Source: Phytobacter palmae
GTDB taxonomy: Bacteria > Pseudomonadota > Gammaproteobacteria > Enterobacterales > Enterobacteriaceae
Assembly: GCA_900112785.1 (NCBI GenBank)
Contig: FONB01000003.1
Span: forward strand, 186,001-250,000
Reading direction: 5' to 3'
DNA: 64,000 bases
The notes under the pieces: model-generated
Databases searched by the model: none
Told to the model about the DNA's origin: nothing
Seen by the model: only the letters and a program-made list of their open reading frames with translations
Shown here: piece after piece, positions 33,487 to 44,392 of the stretch
Layout of the letters: each line of letters starts with the position of its first letter
How positions within the stretch are numbered: the first letter of the stretch is position 1
Translations under genes and position numbers: made by a program

Positions 33487-35328
33487 TTAATCGTCCAGGA
33501 AGCTACGCAGAACCTCAGAGCGACTCGGGTGGCGCAGTTTACGCAGCGCTTTCGCTTCGATCTGGCGGATACGTTCGCGGGTTACATCGAACTGTTTACC
33601 CACTTCTTCCAGCGTATGGTCGGTGTTCATGTCGATACCGAAGCGCATACGCAGAACTTTTGCTTCACGGGCGGTCAGGCCAGCCAGAACGTCGTGCGTC
33701 GCAGCTCGCAGGCTCTCGGTGGTGGCAGAGTCCAGCGGTAGCTCAAGGGTGGTATCCTCGATGAAATCACCCAGATGCGAATCTTCATCATCACCGATTG
33801 GTGTTTCCATGGAGATTGGCTCTTTGGCGATTTTCAGCACCTTACGGATCTTGTCTTCTGGCATCAGCATACGCTCAGCCAGCTCTTCCGGCGTTGGTTC
33901 ACGACCCATCTCTTGCAGCATCTGGCGGGAGATACGATTGAGCTTGTTGATGGTCTCAATCATATGCACCGGAATACGGATGGTGCGCGCCTGATCCGCG
34001 ATAGAGCGGGTGATTGCCTGACGGATCCACCAGGTTGCATAGGTGGAGAACTTGTAACCGCGACGGTATTCAAACTTATCAACCGCTTTCATCAGACCGA
34101 TGTTGCCTTCCTGAATCAGATCGAGGAATTGCAGACCACGGTTGGTATATTTTTTGGCGATAGAGATAACCAGACGCAGGTTCGCTTCAACCATCTCTTT
34201 TTTCGCACGGCGCGCTTTCGCTTCACCGATGGACATACGACGGTTGATGTCTTTCACCTGCTCGATAGTCAGGCCAGTCTCTTCTTCAATCTGCTGCAGT
34301 TTTTGCAGGCCGCGCTGGACGTCTTCAGACACTTCATGCAGTTTTTCAGACCACGGTTTGTTCATCGCCAGGGCTGCGTTGAACCAGGTTTCGTTGGTCT
34401 CGTTGCCAGTGAACAGCGTGATGAAGTTTTTCTTCGGCATTTTGCACTGTTCAACGCACAGCTTCATGATAATGCGTTCCTGGGTGCGTACGCGGTCCAT
34501 CATGGTGCGCATGCTGTTTACCAGGTAATCGAACTGTTTCGGCACCAGACGGAACTGTTTGAAGACTTCGGACAGCTTTAAGATCTCTTCCTGCGCTGCT
34601 GCATGACTGCGGCCTTTTGCCTTAATGGTGTCACGTGTTATTTCATACTGAGTACGCAACTCAGCAAATTTTTCACGCGCCAGCTCAGGGTCGATGCTAT
34701 TGTCATCGTCGCTGCTGTCATCGCCATCTTCGTCTTCATCTTCATCGTCGTCATCGTCCAGATCTTCCTGAGAGAGCTCAGAACCGACGTGGGTCGCTGT
34801 AGGCGCCAGATCTTCTTCTGCGTTCGGATCGACGAAACCGGTAATCAGATCGGACAGGCGAGCCTGTTCCGCTTCAACACGATCGTATTGTTCCAGTAAA
34901 TAGGTGATGGCTTCCGGGTACTCAGCAACGGAGCACTGTACCTGGTTGATACCATCTTCAATACGTTTGGCGATGTCGATTTCGCCTTCACGGGTTAACA
35001 GCTCAACGGTGCCCATTTCACGCATGTACATGCGCACCGGGTCGGTCGTACGACCGATTTCAGATTCCACGCTGGAAAGCACCTGCGCGGCGGCTTCGGC
35101 AGCATCTTCGTCCGCGGTGTTTTCAGCAAGCATCAGATCATCAGCATCCGGTGCTTCTTCCATCACCTGAATGCCCATGTCGTTGATCATTTGGATGATG
35201 TCTTCGATCTGATCGGAGTCGACGATATCTTCCGGCAGATGGTCATTGACCTCGGCATAGGTCAGATAGCCTTGCTCCTTACCACGGGTGACAAGAAGTT
35301 TCAGCTGTGACTGCGGGTTTTGCTCCAT
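33487..35328 (-). CDS. rpoD: RNA polymerase sigma factor sigma-70
   Basis: This is the 613-aa primary sigma factor, the E. coli length. It contains region 1.1, region 1.2 ([11 protein letters not shown]), the acidic Asp/Glu run of the non-conserved region (about 190-210), region 2 ([24 protein letters not shown] and [15 protein letters not shown]), region 3 and region 4.2 ([20 protein letters not shown]). It directs housekeeping transcription. It is the last gene of the macromolecular synthesis operon, 236 bp after dnaG. In E. coli a heat-shock promoter lies within dnaG. I did not verify it here. Confidence 0.98.
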   Translation of the reverse strand: MEQNPQSQLKLLVTRGKEQGYLTYAEVNDHLPEDIVDSDQIEDIIQMINDMGIQVMEEAPDADDLMLAENTADEDAAEAAAQVLSSVESEIGRTTDPVRMYMREMGTVELLTREGEIDIAKRIEDGINQVQCSVAEYPEAITYLLEQYDRVEAEQARLSDLITGFVDPNAEEDLAPTATHVGSELSQEDLDDDDDEDEDEDGDDSSDDDNSIDPELAREKFAELRTQYEITRDTIKAKGRSHAAAQEEILKLSEVFKQFRLVPKQFDYLVNSMRTMMDRVRTQERIIMKLCVEQCKMPKKNFITLFTGNETNETWFNAALAMNKPWSEKLHEVSEDVQRGLQKLQQIEEETGLTIEQVKDINRRMSIGEAKARRAKKEMVEANLRLVISIAKKYTNRGLQFLDLIQEGNIGLMKAVDKFEYRRGYKFSTYATWWIRQAITRSIADQARTIRIPVHMIETINKLNRISRQMLQEMGREPTPEELAERMLMPEDKIRKVLKIAKEPISMETPIGDDEDSHLGDFIEDTTLELPLDSATTESLRAATHDVLAGLTAREAKVLRMRFGIDMNTDHTLEEVGKQFDVTRERIRQIEAKALRKLRHPSRSEVLRSFLDD

Positions 35329-35564
35329 AAGACGGTATCCACACTTAATTCAAGAGGGTTGGTGTCGGTTAGCGAAATTAAAAACCGCCAACTTGGTCTA
35401 ACGAGGGCTTACTTATATTTTTGCCGCTGCCCCTCAATGCGGCTGTCGGGTGCTTCCCGAACGATTATCGGCACTTAAGCCGTTGAATGCTTTATCTTTC
35501 ACGTTGTATCTGTGCTAGCTGCGTTCTCTTGCCGCCTTGATACAACCTGAATGATTTTGTCTCT

Positions 35565-37310
35565 TTATTTCTTCGCCAGTTCCTGGTTTAGTTGCCAGAG
35601 CTCCCGGCGTTCTTCGCTGCTTAAACCATGTGTGCGGTCGCGAGCTATCAACTCTTCTTGCCGCTGTACAAGCATCGAATCAAACATATGATTGAGCGCG
35701 TCGTTGAACGTTTTTTCTGCAATGTCTTTATCTGCTATATCGTCCCACATCGCCAGTTTTTCAAGGGTTGCGGCTTCTTTTGTTCCGCGATACTGTTCCA
35801 GAAGCTGCCCTGTGGTTAATCCAGGCTGTGACAAACAAGTGTTGACCAGTTCTGTAAATAAGCCAAGTCCAGCCATTCTGGATTTGTCCAGCCCCTCCAG
35901 CGGAGGCACTAACGGCGCGAGTTCCGGGCTCTGGACCAGCAATCCTATCAGTATACGCATGGTTGTGCGTTTTAGCTGAGGCGCCGGGCGGGCCGTGGCA
36001 CTTTCCGCCTGTTTTGGCATTAAACGATCAAGTTGCGCGTCGTCGAAGATGCCAATTTTGTTGCCCAGTAACTGCCTGAGCTGAATTCGTAGCGTTTCAC
36101 CCGGCACCTGCGAAATCAACGGCAGCGCCAGCGCGGCAAGTTGCGTTGTTCCATCCGGGGTGGTTAAGTCTGCCTGCGGCAGTAAGCTGTTAAACAAAAA
36201 CGTGGAGAGCGGCATCGCCTGCTCCATCCGCGCTTCAAACGCTTCTTTGCCTTCCTTGCGTACCAGCGTATCCGGGTCTTCACCGTCCGGCAGGAACATA
36301 AAGCGTAGCTGACGTCCGTCGCTCATGTACGGCAATGCGGTTTCCAGCGCGCGCCATGCGGCATCGCGGCCTGCACGGTCGCCGTCATAACAGCAAATGA
36401 CGTTTTTCGTTACCCGAAACAGCATCTGAATATGGTCTGCTGTGGTCGAGGTTCCGAGTGACGCAACGGCGTAGTTAATGCCATATTGCGCCAGCGCAAC
36501 CACATCCATATAACCTTCCACGACTAACAGCCGCTGCGGTTCATCGTTGTCCTGCTGCGCTTCATAAAGCCCGTATAACTGGCGGCCTTTATGAAAAATA
36601 TCGGTCTCCGGGGAGTTTAGGTACTTGGGCGTATCATTGCCCAATACCCGGCCACCAAATCCCATGACCCGACCACGCTTGTCGCGGATAGGGAACATAA
36701 CCCGTTCGCGAAAACGATCGTAACTGCGTCCCTGATCGTTAGTGACCAGCATGCCCGCATCAATCAGTGATTGACGATTTTCCTGGTTTGCACCAAAACG
36801 CTTTAAAACGTTGTCCCAGCCGGGAGGGGCGTAACCAATCGCAAAACGGGCGATGACATCGCTGCTTAAACCGCGTCTTTCCAGATACTGGCGTGCCGGT
36901 TCAGCCGCTGGTTGTGTCAGGGATTGCTGATAAAACGCATTCAGGCCATCCATCAATTGATAGAGACTTTGCCGCTGGTGGCGCTCTATCTGACTTGGCC
37001 CGTTGCCTGCTTCATAGGGCACTTCCAGGTTATGCATGGCGGCCAGTTCTTCGACGGTTTCCACGAACTCGAGTTTGTCGTAGTTCATAAGAAAGTCGAT
37101 CGCGTTGCCGTGCGCCCCACAGCCGAAGCAGTGATAAAACTGTTTTTCACCGTTTACGGTGAAGGAAGGACTTTTTTCGTTATGGAATGGACAGCATGCG
37201 TGCCAGTTCTTGCCCTGCTTTTTCAGTTTCACCCGCGCATCGATCAGATCGATGATATCGGTGCGAGCCAGCAGGTCATTGATAAAAACACGTGGGATTC
37301 GTCCAGCCAT
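35565..37310 (-). CDS. dnaG: DNA primase
   Basis: This 581-aa primase makes RNA primers at replication forks. The N-terminal zinc site is CCPFHNEKSPSF and YHCFGCGAHG (about 40-65). The TOPRIM centre has VVEGYMDVVAL and CYDGDRAGRDAAW. The C-terminal helical domain binds the DnaB helicase. I start at MAGRIPR (37310) as in E. coli; an in-frame ATG three codons earlier lacks support. It lies between rpsU and rpoD, with an internal terminator upstream. Confidence 0.98.
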   Translation of the reverse strand: MAGRIPRVFINDLLARTDIIDLIDARVKLKKQGKNWHACCPFHNEKSPSFTVNGEKQFYHCFGCGAHGNAIDFLMNYDKLEFVETVEELAAMHNLEVPYEAGNGPSQIERHQRQSLYQLMDGLNAFYQQSLTQPAAEPARQYLERRGLSSDVIARFAIGYAPPGWDNVLKRFGANQENRQSLIDAGMLVTNDQGRSYDRFRERVMFPIRDKRGRVMGFGGRVLGNDTPKYLNSPETDIFHKGRQLYGLYEAQQDNDEPQRLLVVEGYMDVVALAQYGINYAVASLGTSTTADHIQMLFRVTKNVICCYDGDRAGRDAAWRALETALPYMSDGRQLRFMFLPDGEDPDTLVRKEGKEAFEARMEQAMPLSTFLFNSLLPQADLTTPDGTTQLAALALPLISQVPGETLRIQLRQLLGNKIGIFDDAQLDRLMPKQAESATARPAPQLKRTTMRILIGLLVQSPELAPLVPPLEGLDKSRMAGLGLFTELVNTCLSQPGLTTGQLLEQYRGTKEAATLEKLAMWDDIADKDIAEKTFNDALNHMFDSMLVQRQEELIARDRTHGLSSEERRELWQLNQELAKK

Positions 37311-37340
37311 ATGCCCCATTCATTTTTAGCAATTCATAAA

Positions 37341-37378
37341 CGAAAATAAGCCGCGCATTCCTTTCGGAAGCACGGCCT
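37341..37378 (-). terminator. internal terminator between rpsU and dnaG
   Basis: Read leftward, GGCCGTGC-TTCC-GAAAGG-AATGCGCGGC is a stem followed by TTATTTTCG. It matches the known attenuating terminator of the E. coli operon, which lowers dnaG and rpoD output relative to rpsU. Confidence 0.8.
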
Positions 37379-37424
37379 TACAACTACAACTCGGTCTGAA
37401 ATTGAGAGCTAAACTCTCAAAAGA

Positions 37425-37679
<255 letters not shown>

Positions 37680-37877
37680 TCAACGCCAGCTTATTTCAAA
37701 ATGGTGCGGAATTTTACTTCAACAGTTGCTGCTTTGTAAAGCACCGCTGCCTTTTTTGAAAGGGACTTTTGTAAGGGTGGGGAGTATACACGAAGTCCTT
37801 CAAGGGGGTGAGTAAAGTTTACAACAAGGGGCATTGATCCTACACTGCGCGGCATTGAAGCGAGGTAAAAAACAGCC

Positions 37878-38891
37878 ATGCGTGTACTGGGAATTGAAAC
37901 ATCCTGCGATGAAACCGGCATCGCTATTTATGACGATAAGAACGGCCTTTTAGCCAACCAATTGTATAGTCAGGTAAAACTGCATGCCGACTATGGCGGC
38001 GTCGTGCCTGAACTGGCCTCCCGCGATCATGTACGTAAAACCGTACCGTTGATTCAGGCGGCACTGAAAGAGGCGGGACTGGCGGCAAAAGATATCGATG
38101 CGGTTGCCTATACCGCAGGCCCTGGTCTTGTCGGCGCGCTGCTGGTCGGTGCAACGGTTGGTCGGGCGCTGGCATTTGCATGGGATGTTCCGGCCATTCC
38201 GGTTCACCATATGGAAGGTCACCTGCTGGCACCAATGCTGGAAGATAACCCACCGCAATACCCGTTTGTGGCGCTGCTGGTATCCGGCGGTCACACGCAA
38301 TTGATTAGCGTGACGGGGATTGGCGAGTACCAGTTGCTCGGCGAATCTATTGATGACGCAGCCGGCGAGGCGTTTGACAAAACGGCCAAATTACTCGGTC
38401 TTGATTATCCGGGGGGCCCTATGTTGTCAAAACTGGCGTCACAGGGTACGGAAGGGCGTTTCGTATTCCCGCGGCCTATGACTGACAGACCCGGTCTTGA
38501 TTTCAGCTTCTCTGGCCTGAAAACCTTCGCGGCGAATACCATTCGTGAAAATGAACCGGATGAGCAAACTCGCGCCGATATCGCCCGTGCATTTGAAGAC
38601 GCGGTAGTCGATACGCTGATGATCAAATGTAAACGTGCGCTGGACCAAACCGGATTTACCCGTCTGGTCATGGCGGGAGGCGTTAGCGCAAACCGTACAC
38701 TTCGCGCAAAACTGGCTGAGATGATGAAAAAGCGCCGTGGTGAAGTGTTCTATGCACGCCCGGAATTTTGTACCGATAACGGTGCAATGATTGCCTATGC
38801 CGGGATGGTGCGCCTGAAAGCCGGTGGCGTTGCCGGACTTGGCGTGACTGTGCGCCCGCGCTGGCCGCTTGCGGAATTACCGGCGGCGTAA
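37878..38891 (+). CDS. tsaD: tRNA N6-threonylcarbamoyladenosine transferase subunit
   Basis: This 337-aa essential subunit (formerly YgjD) of the TsaBDE complex makes t6A37 in ANN-decoding tRNAs. The metal site is VHHMEGH (about 110-116). The actin-like ATPase fold shows [10 protein letters not shown] at the start, [11 protein letters not shown] and [11 protein letters not shown]. It is divergent from rpsU by 237 bp. A GC-rich stem with a poor T run follows at about 38897-38926. Confidence 0.98.
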   Translation: MRVLGIETSCDETGIAIYDDKNGLLANQLYSQVKLHADYGGVVPELASRDHVRKTVPLIQAALKEAGLAAKDIDAVAYTAGPGLVGALLVGATVGRALAFAWDVPAIPVHHMEGHLLAPMLEDNPPQYPFVALLVSGGHTQLISVTGIGEYQLLGESIDDAAGEAFDKTAKLLGLDYPGGPMLSKLASQGTEGRFVFPRPMTDRPGLDFSFSGLKTFAANTIRENEPDEQTRADIARAFEDAVVDTLMIKCKRALDQTGFTRLVMAGGVSANRTLRAKLAEMMKKRRGEVFYARPEFCTDNGAMIAYAGMVRLKAGGVAGLGVTVRPRWPLAELPAA

Positions 38892-39093
38892 TGTATTCCC
38901 CCGGTGGCGTTACGTTTACCGGGGGTGTGGTTTGGTTTCCCTCATTTTACTTCCTCATTTCTTTGCCGCTGTCGTCCGCAGCTTGACTGAGAGCTGACTA
39001 TACTTTCCCCTTTGTGAGTCAAAATCGGCTGCCATAGCCGGCAGGGATGTTCAGTTATGACGCCTCTTCTACATCACCGAAAGAGGAGACATT

Positions 39094-40320
39094 ATGAAAG
39101 CTCTCGTCTGGCACGCTACTGGCGATATTCGTCTTGATGACGTCGCCGAACCACAGATTGAACAACCCACTGATGCGGTTATTCGTCTTACAGCCTCGGC
39201 CATTTGTGGTACCGATCTGCATTTTATCCGGGGCACCTTTAGCAACATGAAAGCTGGCACCATACTCGGCCATGAAGGGGTCGGCATTATTGAGCAACTG
39301 GGCGATCAGGTGCGGAATTTTGATGTTGGCGATCGGGTCGTTGTTTGTTCCACGGTCTCTTGCGGCTACTGCCCTCCCTGCCGAAGTGGTAACACAGCGC
39401 AGTGCGATAATGCCAATCCGAACGGCCCGCAAGCCGGTACCTGCTTCTTCGGCGGCCCGCAAACGACCGGCCCCGTTAACGGCTTGCAGGCGGAAAAGGC
39501 GCGTATTCCCTTTGCCTCAAATACGCTGGTAAAAGTCCCGGAGGAGGTCAGTGATGAGCAGGCGATTCTGGTCAGCGATATTTTTCCGACGGGCTGGTTC
39601 GGCGCAGAGATAGCAGGTATCACGCGCGGTGATACGGTGGCGGTGTTTGGCTGCGGTCCGGTTGGTCAGTTTACTATTGCCAGTGCATTGTTAATGGGCG
39701 CCGGACGCGTCATCGCGATCGATTCGCATGATGACAGGCTGGCAATGGCGCGCCGGCAGGGTGCCTTTAGCATCAATTTTGAGAAAGAAGATCCGCTGGA
39801 GGCCATTGCGTTACTCACCGGTGGACTGGGTGTTGATATTGCTATTGACGCCGTTGGTGTTGACAGTGAGCACGCTCATCATGGCCCGGCGGCTCAACAA
39901 GCCGGGCAGAAAGCAGAGCAATACCGCCAGGAAGTAGAACAGGTGGCGCCGGACAATGCGGATCATCAACATGTCCAGGAAGGGAACTGGGTTCCGGGCG
40001 ACGCGCCGAGTCAGGCGCTGGAGTGGGCGATTCAGGGGCTGAAAAAAGCGGGGACGCTGAGCATTATCGGCGTTTATCCTCCCGCCGCGCAAACCTTTCC
40101 CATTGGGATGGCGATGAACAAGAATCTGACCATGAAAATGGGCAACTGTAATCACCACGCGATTATTCCGTATTTACTGGAACTGGTGCGCATGGGAGCT
40201 ATCGACCCCACTCTGGTATTGACTCAGGTGGAACCCTTGTCGGATGTGGTATCTGCGTATCAACATTTTGATAAGCGTGAAGCAGGGTGGATCAAAACAG
40301 AATTGCTGCCTTCGCACTAA
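39094..40320 (+). CDS. zinc-dependent alcohol dehydrogenase, formaldehyde dehydrogenase-like
   Basis: This 408-aa medium-chain dehydrogenase has catalytic zinc ligands in SAICGTDLHF and LGHEGVG, and structural zinc Cys in SCGYCPPCRSGNTAQC. The nucleotide-binding fold is GCGPVGQ, followed by IDSHDDRL. A long insertion (EHAHHGPAAQQAGQKAEQYR, about 261-280) is typical of the glutathione-independent formaldehyde dehydrogenase branch. The substrate is unknown. The ribosome site AAAGAGGAG is strong. It is convergent with the thiamine-diphosphate enzyme and occupies the site of ttdRABT in E. coli. Confidence 0.88.
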   Translation: MKALVWHATGDIRLDDVAEPQIEQPTDAVIRLTASAICGTDLHFIRGTFSNMKAGTILGHEGVGIIEQLGDQVRNFDVGDRVVVCSTVSCGYCPPCRSGNTAQCDNANPNGPQAGTCFFGGPQTTGPVNGLQAEKARIPFASNTLVKVPEEVSDEQAILVSDIFPTGWFGAEIAGITRGDTVAVFGCGPVGQFTIASALLMGAGRVIAIDSHDDRLAMARRQGAFSINFEKEDPLEAIALLTGGLGVDIAIDAVGVDSEHAHHGPAAQQAGQKAEQYRQEVEQVAPDNADHQHVQEGNWVPGDAPSQALEWAIQGLKKAGTLSIIGVYPPAAQTFPIGMAMNKNLTMKMGNCNHHAIIPYLLELVRMGAIDPTLVLTQVEPLSDVVSAYQHFDKREAGWIKTELLPSH

Positions 40321-40328
40321 CCGTCAGG

Positions 40329-40361
40329 CAGGCCGGGCTCTTGTCATGCCCGGCCTGTTTT
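40329..40361. terminator. shared bidirectional terminator
   Basis: CAGGCCGGGC (40329-40338) pairs perfectly with GCCCGGCCTG (40348-40357), followed rightward by TTTTCT. It lies between two convergent genes. Confidence 0.8.
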
Positions 40362-40367
40362 CTGGCA

Positions 40368-42164
40368 CTACGATTTCTTGCCCGGCAATATTTCACTCAT
40401 CAACTGATTTGCGGTGTCGGCGAAAATTCGTCCGGCGGATCGGTCCCCTTTGGCCATTGACGCCATAAAGGCTTTTGCCTGTTTTAGCGTGATATGCGGC
40501 GGTAGCGGCGCCACCTCCGGATCGGTTTTAACTTCCAGAACTACGGGGCGTTCTGCCGACAATGCTTGCTGCCAGGCAATGGGTAACTGCTGTGGATCAT
40601 CAACGAAAATACCTTTGAGCCCCAGCGATTGTGCGAAGCGGGCATAACCCACATCAGGAATGTCCTGCGTAGCTTCGAACCGTGGATTGCCTTCCATCAC
40701 GCGCTGCTCCCAGGTGACCTGGTTAAGATCCTGATTGTTGAAGACACAAATGATCAGGCGCGGATCGCTCCAGCCTTGCCAGTATTTCTGAATGGTGATC
40801 AGCTCTGCCATATTGTTCATTTGCATGGCACCATCTCCTACCAGCGCGACCACCACTTTCTGCGGGTAGGCAAATTTTGCGGCGATGGCGTAAGGTACTG
40901 CCGCGCCCATACAGGCAAGACCGCCAGACAGAGAGGCGCGCTGACCCTGCTTCACTTTATAATCGCGGGCAAACCAGTTGGCGCAAGAGCCAGAATCGGA
41001 CGTGACGATGGCATCATCCGGCAGTAGCGGTGACATTTCCCATACAACCCGTTGCGGGTTTACCGGTTTGGCGTCAGCCATCGCCCGTTCTTCAAGGGTC
41101 TGCCACCACGCCTGGACACCTCTGGCAATTTCCTCTTGCCAGCTGCGGTCAGTTTTATGCGTTAACAGTGGCAGCAGTGCGCGCAGGGTTTCCGCTGCGT
41201 CACCATGAAGATTGACTTCGACCGGGTAGCGGAGCCCCAGCATTGCCGGATCGATATCGATCTGCACAGCGCGCGCCTGCCCCTCTTTCGGCAGGAATTC
41301 CGTCCACGGAAAACCTGTGCCGATCATCAGCAATGTGTCGCACTTCATCATCATGTCATAGGAAGGTTTCGTACCCAGCAGACCAATCGCGCCAGTAACA
41401 AAAGGGGCATCATCCGGTAACACATCTTTGCCGAGTAGCGCCTTAGCCACACCGGCGCCGAGCACATTGGCCAGTTGCACCACTTCCAGCGCTGCGCCGC
41501 GTGCTCCAGCGCCTGTCAGGATAGCCACTTTCTTTCCGCTATTAAGAATATCTGCTGCACGTTGCAGGTCTGCCTCGTATGGCACAATTTTCGGACGCTG
41601 ATATCCCGCTCCCGAGTGGGTGAAACCATGGGTATGCGGCGGCGCTTGCCAGGGCTCATCCTGGATATCCTTCGGCAATATCAAAACCGTCACACCATTT
41701 TGCGCCACTGCGATGCGAACCCCACGATCGACAAGATGGCGCACCTGGCTGGGGGTGGCGGCCTCCTGTACAAAGTTTGCTACATCAGCGAAAACACGGT
41801 CGAGGTTTAACTCTTGCTGATAGCTGGCCCCGCGTGCGGTGGCTTCTGCCTGGCCGGCGATGGCCAGCACCGGGGCATGGTCCATTTTAGCGTCATACAG
41901 GCCGGTCAGCAGATGGGTAGCCCCCGGGCCACCGGTTGAGAGACACACGCCCAGCTCGCCAGTGAACTTTGCATGCCCTGCCGCCATAAACGCTGCCATT
42001 TCCTCATGGCGAACCTGGATAAACTCAATGCCATTGCCCGCTTTGTTCGCGCGTTGCAACGCGCCGAGCACTCCGTTGATGCCATCGCCGGGATAGCCGT
42101 AAATTCGACTGACGCCCCATGCTTTCAGGCTCTCAATGAAAAAATCACTGGTCATTTTTGTCAC
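40368..42164 (-). CDS. thiamine-diphosphate enzyme of the pyruvate oxidase / acetolactate synthase group
   Basis: This is a 598-aa protein. The N-terminal domain has the catalytic Glu in FIQVRHEEMAAFMA, then STGGPGATHL. The central domain has LTGAGARGAA. The C-terminal cofactor domain shows GDGAMQMNNMAELITIQKYW and later VFNNQDLNQV, the GDG...NN motif. PoxB-like oxidases bind FAD and thiamine diphosphate. Whether this one binds FAD cannot be told by eye. It differs from E. coli poxB in context and probably in substrate. It is convergent with the dehydrogenase and the pair may act on a common carbonyl compound, which is inference. Confidence 0.8.
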   Translation of the reverse strand: MTKMTSDFFIESLKAWGVSRIYGYPGDGINGVLGALQRANKAGNGIEFIQVRHEEMAAFMAAGHAKFTGELGVCLSTGGPGATHLLTGLYDAKMDHAPVLAIAGQAEATARGASYQQELNLDRVFADVANFVQEAATPSQVRHLVDRGVRIAVAQNGVTVLILPKDIQDEPWQAPPHTHGFTHSGAGYQRPKIVPYEADLQRAADILNSGKKVAILTGAGARGAALEVVQLANVLGAGVAKALLGKDVLPDDAPFVTGAIGLLGTKPSYDMMMKCDTLLMIGTGFPWTEFLPKEGQARAVQIDIDPAMLGLRYPVEVNLHGDAAETLRALLPLLTHKTDRSWQEEIARGVQAWWQTLEERAMADAKPVNPQRVVWEMSPLLPDDAIVTSDSGSCANWFARDYKVKQGQRASLSGGLACMGAAVPYAIAAKFAYPQKVVVALVGDGAMQMNNMAELITIQKYWQGWSDPRLIICVFNNQDLNQVTWEQRVMEGNPRFEATQDIPDVGYARFAQSLGLKGIFVDDPQQLPIAWQQALSAERPVVLEVKTDPEVAPLPPHITLKQAKAFMASMAKGDRSAGRIFADTANQLMSEILPGKKS

Positions 42165-42373
42165 TGTGTTGCCCCCTGGCTCAAAAAGTAAATTGAGCGT
42201 TAAGGATAGACGACATCATCAGGGTATGGGGGATAGCCGCAGGACGAGGCGCAGTGCGGCGTTACGCCTGGTGATATACAGGCGTAACGGTAAAATTCAG
42301 GCCATTCAGGCAATGGAGGGGATGAGCAGGTCGTTTTCCCGGATACGCTACTTTTTACCCGGGCGGATTACGT

Positions 42374-42976
42374 CTACTTTTTTTTCTTTAGCTTGTGCCA
42401 GATTTTTGTCTCCTGACGACGCCACAACCGCTGAATATTGTCGTGGTGACGTATCAGAATCAGGCAGGAGAGCATGGCAACCGGAAAGGTAAACTGAGGT
42501 TTAAACCACCAGACATAGAATGGCGCAATCAGGGCGCTGACAATCGCACCCAGCGAAGAGTAGCCGCTAAGCAGGACGGTCAATAGCCAGGTTCCCGCCA
42601 TCACGCCGGTTAAATCCCAGCCAATGGGCGCAATCGCACCAAAGGCAGTCGCAACGCCCTTGCCGCCCTGGAAATGGAAAAAAACAGGCCAGATATGCCC
42701 GAGGCAGGCGGCGATGGCAATAAGACCAAGCCAGAAAGGGGTTACGCCAAGCGCATAGGCTCCCCATACAGGCAGCATGCCTTTTAGCACATCAAAAATC
42801 AGTACCGTTACGGCTGCTCCTTTGCCGCCAATTCGTAATACGTTGGTCGCCCCTGGGTTGCCAGAGCCACTTTCACGTGGGTCAGGCAGACCAGCGATGC
42901 GGCAGACCAGAATGGCGCTGGATATTGAGCCGCAAAGATACGCGAGGATGATCATTCCAGGCGCGATTGCACTCAT
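42374..42976 (-). CDS. plsY: glycerol-3-phosphate acyltransferase
   Basis: This 200-aa inner-membrane enzyme transfers the acyl group from acyl-phosphate to glycerol-3-phosphate, starting phospholipid synthesis. Conserved loops are [29 protein letters not shown] and [10 protein letters not shown]. About five membrane helices are visible. I start at MSAIAPG (42976), as in E. coli, and not at the longer frame. It is divergent from folB. Confidence 0.96.
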   Translation of the reverse strand: MSAIAPGMIILAYLCGSISSAILVCRIAGLPDPRESGSGNPGATNVLRIGGKGAAVTVLIFDVLKGMLPVWGAYALGVTPFWLGLIAIAACLGHIWPVFFHFQGGKGVATAFGAIAPIGWDLTGVMAGTWLLTVLLSGYSSLGAIVSALIAPFYVWWFKPQFTFPVAMLSCLILIRHHDNIQRLWRRQETKIWHKLKKKK

Positions 42977-43083
42977 AACGCTGTTCCATTGTGAAAATGT
43001 CGTTTTATTATCTGCATCAGTGGATAATACGCATAAATTATGGAAAGTGGTATCCAGGTTAGCCAAAAAGCAGGTGGGGCGTG

Positions 43084-43452
43084 ATGGACATTGTATTTAT
43101 AGAGCAACTTTCGGTAATCACCACCATCGGTGTGTACGACTGGGAGCAGACGATTGAACAAAAGCTGGTGTTCGATATCGAAATGGCATGGGATAACCGC
43201 CAGGCGGCAAAGAGTGACGATGTTAATGATTGTCTGAGCTATGCGGACGTTGCAGAAACTGTCATTACACATGTTGAAGGTAGTCGTTTTGCCCTGGTAG
43301 AACGAGTCGCCGAAGAGGTCGCAGATTTACTACTGGCTCGTTTTAACTCTCCGTGGGTGCGTATCAAACTGAGCAAGCCAGGCGCTGTCGCCCGGGCTGC
43401 CAATGTCGGCGTAATCATTGAGCGTGGCAATAATCTGAAAAAAATTATTTAA
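43084..43452 (+). CDS. folB: dihydroneopterin aldolase
   Basis: This 122-aa enzyme cleaves dihydroneopterin in folate synthesis. It is near-identical to E. coli FolB ([20 protein letters not shown] and [20 protein letters not shown]). A GTG one codon earlier is not needed. It is divergent from plsY with about 107 bp between them. Confidence 0.97.
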   Translation: MDIVFIEQLSVITTIGVYDWEQTIEQKLVFDIEMAWDNRQAAKSDDVNDCLSYADVAETVITHVEGSRFALVERVAEEVADLLLARFNSPWVRIKLSKPGAVARAANVGVIIERGNNLKKII

Positions 43453-43558
43453 ATTCATAAATATTAAACCAGACGCTAGTCTTCTGGTCATACATCATGG
43501 CCATACGCGGCTTCCCCAGTGGTAAGCCGTTTTTTATGTCTGTTTAGGGGTTTATTTG

Positions 43559-44377
43559 ATGAGCGATATGCACTCGCTGCTGGTGGCAGCAATATTGGGT
43601 GTTGTCGAAGGACTGACGGAGTTTTTACCGGTTTCCAGTACAGGCCACATGATTATTGTGGGGCATTTGCTGGGTTTTGAGGGAGATACCGCAAAAACCT
43701 TTGAAGTAGTGATTCAGCTAGGGTCGATTTTGGCTGTAGTGGTGATGTTCTGGCGTCGCCTGTTTGGCTTGATTGGGATTCACTTTGGCCGTACCCCGCA
43801 CGAAGGCACAGGCACGGGTCGCCTGACGCTCATTCATATACTGCTGGGCATGGTTCCTGCCGTTGTTCTGGGGCTGGTTTTTCACGATGCTATTAAATCT
43901 CTCTTTAATCCCATTAACGTGATGTATGCGCTGGTGGTAGGAGGGGTGTTGCTGATTGCGGCTGAATGCCTCAAACCGAAAGTGCCGCGCGCTGAGGGGG
44001 TGGACGATATCACCTTGCGTCAGGCGTTTATGATTGGCTGTTTCCAGTGCCTTGCGCTCTGGCCGGGGTTCTCCCGTTCCGGCGCGACAATTTCAGGTGG
44101 CATGCTCATGGGCGTAAGCCGTTATGCGGCTTCTGAGTTCTCGTTCCTGTTGGCAGTGCCAATGATGATGGGAGCGACAGTACTGGATTTGTATAAGAGC
44201 CTGAAATTTTTGAACGTGGGCGACATTCCACTGTTTGCCGTCGGCTTCGTGATGGCCTTTATCGTCGCCCTTATCGCGATCAAAACCTTCCTGGAGTTGA
44301 TCAAACGTATCTCGTTTATCCCTTTCGCTATCTATCGCTTTATTGTCGCCGCCGCGGTCTACTTCATCTTTATCTGA
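43559..44377 (+). CDS. uppP: undecaprenyl-diphosphatase
   Basis: This 272-aa multi-spanning membrane enzyme (BacA) removes a phosphate from undecaprenyl diphosphate, recycling the lipid carrier of the cell wall; high dose gives bacitracin resistance. Active-site segments are [14 protein letters not shown] (about 17-30) and [16 protein letters not shown] 43559 was chosen over the TTG just before it. A GC-rich hairpin overlaps the end of the convergent cca. Confidence 0.97.
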   Translation: MSDMHSLLVAAILGVVEGLTEFLPVSSTGHMIIVGHLLGFEGDTAKTFEVVIQLGSILAVVVMFWRRLFGLIGIHFGRTPHEGTGTGRLTLIHILLGMVPAVVLGLVFHDAIKSLFNPINVMYALVVGGVLLIAAECLKPKVPRAEGVDDITLRQAFMIGCFQCLALWPGFSRSGATISGGMLMGVSRYAASEFSFLLAVPMMMGATVLDLYKSLKFLNVGDIPLFAVGFVMAFIVALIAIKTFLELIKRISFIPFAIYRFIVAAAVYFIFI

Positions 44378-44392
44378 CGTATATCCATGCCC

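Noticed and set aside
33775-34581. 268-aa frame opposite rpoD
   Set aside because: It is a shadow frame. RpoD is certain on the other strand.
34680-34770. low-complexity Asp/Glu repeat in rpoD
   Set aside because: The acidic run is a normal feature of enterobacterial sigma-70, not an expansion.
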